64,000 bases of DNA from DAOMFB01 sp963721385 (GTDB lineage Bacteria > Acidobacteriota > Thermoanaerobaculia > UBA5066), in contig CAVRJB010000019.1 of the NCBI GenBank assembly GCA_963721385.1, forward strand, positions 930,001 to 994,000, in the 5' to 3' direction. The notes beneath the pieces were generated by a model, which did no database searches, was not told the DNA's origin, and saw nothing but the letters and a program-made list of their open reading frames with translations. Below are positions 60,687 through 64,000 of the stretch, piece after piece. The position numbers and the translations under genes are program-made. Every line of letters starts with the position of its first letter. Position 1 is the first letter of the stretch.

Positions 60687-62370
60687 TCGAGTTGCCGACG
60701 GTGGCGAGGCGCCGGCCCGACCGGTGGAGGCGCCGGACGAGCTCCTCGACGCGTTCGCCCTCGGCCGGGCCTTCGAGAAGCGTGACGAACGGCCGCCCGA
60801 CGGTCTCGACGAGGGCCGACACGGCGTAACGGCCTGGCCGAAGCGGCTCGCCCGGGAGGAGCACGCGCGCCCCCGGAAGGTAGTAGTTCGTCGCGAGGCC
60901 CGAGTAGACGACGATCGTCGTGTCGTTCTCCCAGCCCTTTTCGCGCAGAAAGACGGAGAGCCTCTTCAAGTCCTGTCCCCAGTCGAGGTTCGAGTCCGAG
61001 AGCCATTCCCGTCCGCGCGCGGGCCCGCCGGCGAAGACGTTGAAATAGGTGAACTCGTGCGGGTGGATCGATGCGAGGCTGACGCCGGCGGAGACGAGAA
61101 GTGCGGCTGACAGTGCGGCGAAGGTCCGCGGATGCAGCCGCCGCGCGGCGAGACCGGCGGCGGGGATGATGAGAAGCGGGTAGACGGGCAGGATGTGACG
61201 AACGCCGATGTTGAAAGCGGAGCCCATGGCGGCGAGGAAGAGAGCGGCCGCGGGGAGGAGGAGGCCAAGGCTCCAGTAGCCGGCGAGTTCGCGCCGGCCG
61301 AGAAACGGCAGGAGCGCGACGAGGACGAGGACGGCAGGTGTCGTCTTGACGAGGAAGGCGGTCGGGAAATAGGCGGGAGTGCCCGATTCGGACGTTCGGC
61401 CCCTGAAGTAGTTCGAGCCCCGGCCCTTCCGGCTGAAGAGGGAAACCCCCTCGAGCCCCGCGGCATAGTGGGCGAGGGGAGGCGTCATCGCTGAGAGGCG
61501 CGCGACGCGGACGAGCGAGGCCTCGTCGGCGCCGCGCCGGGAGAGAAACTCGCGCTGAGCACGCGCGGCGTATTCGGCCGGCATCGCCCGCAGACATGCG
61601 GCGTAAGCGCCCCCGACGACGAGGAGCGCGACCACGACCGACACGGCGGCTCCGACGAAGCGGTCGCGGACGACGGCGGGGGACGGGCGGGGCTCCTCGC
61701 ACCGAAGGGAGAGGAGGGGGAGAGCGAGGAGTATCGGGACGAGGACGACAGCCGAGAATTTCGTCGCGAGGGAGAGGCCGAGCAGGAGCCCCGCGAGGAG
61801 CCACCAGCCCAGGTTCCGCCGGCGCGCCGCGACGAGCCCCGCGGCCAGCGTCGCGAGCATCGTGAGCGTGGCGCCGACGTCGGTGTGCACGACGCCGGCG
61901 TTCGCGACGAAATTGGGCTCGAGCGCGATGAGCCCGGCCGCGAGCGGCACCGCGGCCGGAGAGAACGCCTGCCGCGTGACGATCCAGACGAGGACGACGA
62001 GGGCGGCGAGGAGCCACGGAAAGGGGCGGCGCCCGGCCGCGACGATCCTGTCGGCGGGGATTCGATTGCCGTAGAGAAACCGGAGGTAGTTCCCGTGCGG
62101 CGAGTGGTCGAGCGGGGCCAGCCCCCACGAGGGCGGCACGAGATCGAGGCCGCGGAGCGCGGAGGCGCCGAGCACCTTCATCAGGGGAGGGTGCTCGAGG
62201 TTCAGCCAGTAGGTGCCGTCCCTCACGTACTCGGCGCCGGCGAAGAGGTGGAACGCCTCGTCGAGCGTCGGAGAGTCGTCGCGCTGGTGGTCCCGGACGA
62301 GTGCGACGGAGAAGGCGCAGAGTGCGGCGACGCCGATGACCTCCAGTAGCAGCGCCGTTCGTCGTCCCAT
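60628..62370 (-). CDS. membrane glycosyltransferase, GT39/ArnT-like
   Basis: A 580-residue protein with about ten membrane helices. The acidic motif after TM1 is DDSPTLDEAFHLFAGAEYVR, and WLNLEHPPLMKVLGASALR gives the substrate region. LATKFSAVVLVPILLALPLL and NIGVRHILPVYPLLIIPAAG are conserved helices, and REWLSDSNLDWGQDLKRLSV is a C-terminal family motif. Such enzymes move a sugar from a polyprenyl-phosphate donor to a protein or envelope lipid in the periplasm. ATG 62368-62370 has TAGAAT six bases upstream. Confidence 0.85.
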   Translation of the reverse strand: MGRRTALLLEVIGVAALCAFSVALVRDHQRDDSPTLDEAFHLFAGAEYVRDGTYWLNLEHPPLMKVLGASALRGLDLVPPSWGLAPLDHSPHGNYLRFLYGNRIPADRIVAAGRRPFPWLLAALVVLVWIVTRQAFSPAAVPLAAGLIALEPNFVANAGVVHTDVGATLTMLATLAAGLVAARRRNLGWWLLAGLLLGLSLATKFSAVVLVPILLALPLLSLRCEEPRPSPAVVRDRFVGAAVSVVVALLVVGGAYAACLRAMPAEYAARAQREFLSRRGADEASLVRVARLSAMTPPLAHYAAGLEGVSLFSRKGRGSNYFRGRTSESGTPAYFPTAFLVKTTPAVLVLVALLPFLGRRELAGYWSLGLLLPAAALFLAAMGSAFNIGVRHILPVYPLLIIPAAGLAARRLHPRTFAALSAALLVSAGVSLASIHPHEFTYFNVFAGGPARGREWLSDSNLDWGQDLKRLSVFLREKGWENDTTIVVYSGLATNYYLPGARVLLPGEPLRPGRYAVSALVETVGRPFVTLLEGPAEGERVEELVRRLHRSGRRLATVGNSITIWELPPDAAPSAGTPPR

Positions 62371-62376
62371 CCGCGC

Positions 62377-62382
62377 ATTCTA
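62377..62382 (-). promoter_or_regulatory. TAGAAT -10, leaderless-type promoter of the GT39-like gene
   Basis: TAGAAT on the minus strand, 6 bases (GCGCGG) before the ATG; one of the clearest examples in the window. Confidence 0.5.
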
Positions 62383-62462
62383 GGGTTCACCCCTCGAGGC
62401 GCGCGGCAGCGGCAGATGCCCCCTGATGCATTTGAACCTGCCAACGTATGAGAGCGGGTGCC

Positions 62463-62468
62463 TAGAAT
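62463..62468 (+). promoter_or_regulatory. TAGAAT -10 for the malic enzyme gene
   Basis: TAGAAT with a 23-base spacer holding GGAAGGGGA before ATG 62492. This is a normal short leader, in contrast to the leaderless type. Confidence 0.4.
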
Positions 62469-62491
62469 CCCCGTGGAAGGGGACCAACTCC

Positions 62492-64000
<1,509 letters not shown>

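Overview
The window is about 64 kb of very GC-rich bacterial chromosome with tightly packed genes. Neighbours commonly share 4-base start/stop overlaps (ATGA, GTGA, TTGA), and convergent genes end inside shared CTAG or CTAA. The content is mostly housekeeping: queuosine and 2-thiouridine tRNA modification, Sec accessory subunits, stringent response, ribosomal protein L28, type IV pilus assembly, acetyl-CoA carboxylase subunits, shikimate kinase, ProRS, ammonium uptake and malic enzyme. A diderm envelope is clear (TolC, RND efflux, PilQ secretin, beta-barrel porin, many lipoproteins). Gene families and style suggest an Acidobacteriota-type lineage. That placement is inference, because no rRNA or other decisive marker is present.

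Layout. 1-4.1 kb (minus): tripartite RND efflux operon headed by a small protein resembling the NHLP-clan (RiPP leader-like) family. 4.3-8.9 kb: pterin carbinolamine dehydratase, a heavily decayed pseudogene, mnmA, a short radical SAM gene and an AlkD-like gene. 8.9-14.1 kb: sigma/anti-sigma pair, thioredoxin-fold protein, DUF3467 protein, TPR protein, serine acetyltransferase, folK and a FYDLN-type zinc-ribbon protein. 14.2-22.9 kb: tgt-yajC, a YhaO/YhaN (SbcD/SbcC-like) pair, then secD-secF. 22.9-27.3 kb: dicarboxylate symporter, DedA, Rsh, rpmB. 27.5-36.5 kb: pilMNOPQ followed by two secreted lipoproteins, one with IPT/TIG-like repeats. 36.6-44.4 kb: TPR/roadblock protein, accB-accC-aroK, phosphoesterase, HEAT-cyclophilin fusion, hydroxyacid dehydrogenase. 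44.4-53.4 kb: flavin halogenase-like protein, ABC-2 exporter, second sigma/anti-sigma-like cluster, 3-hydroxyacyl-CoA dehydrogenase, TPR protein. 53.4-64 kb: porin, PII and Amt, a small two-gene operon, winged-helix regulator, proS, a YfhO-like remnant, a GT39-type glycosyltransferase and the start of a MaeB malic enzyme.

Two window-wide patterns stand out. First, many operon heads carry a TAGAAT/TANNNT hexamer only 6-9 bases before the start codon and no Shine-Dalgarno sequence, which predicts leaderless transcripts. This also settles several start codons (mnmA, rsh, halogenase-like gene). Second, seven frame breaks in otherwise healthy genes (RND permease, mnmA, the TIG protein three times, ABC permease, porin) all have the sign of one extra base. 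Insertion errors in the assembly are the simplest reading, but real lesions or recoding cannot be excluded from sequence alone. By contrast, the 4719-6045 and 59961-60686 loci are genuinely decayed.

No rRNA, tRNA, CRISPR array, insertion sequence or prophage was seen.
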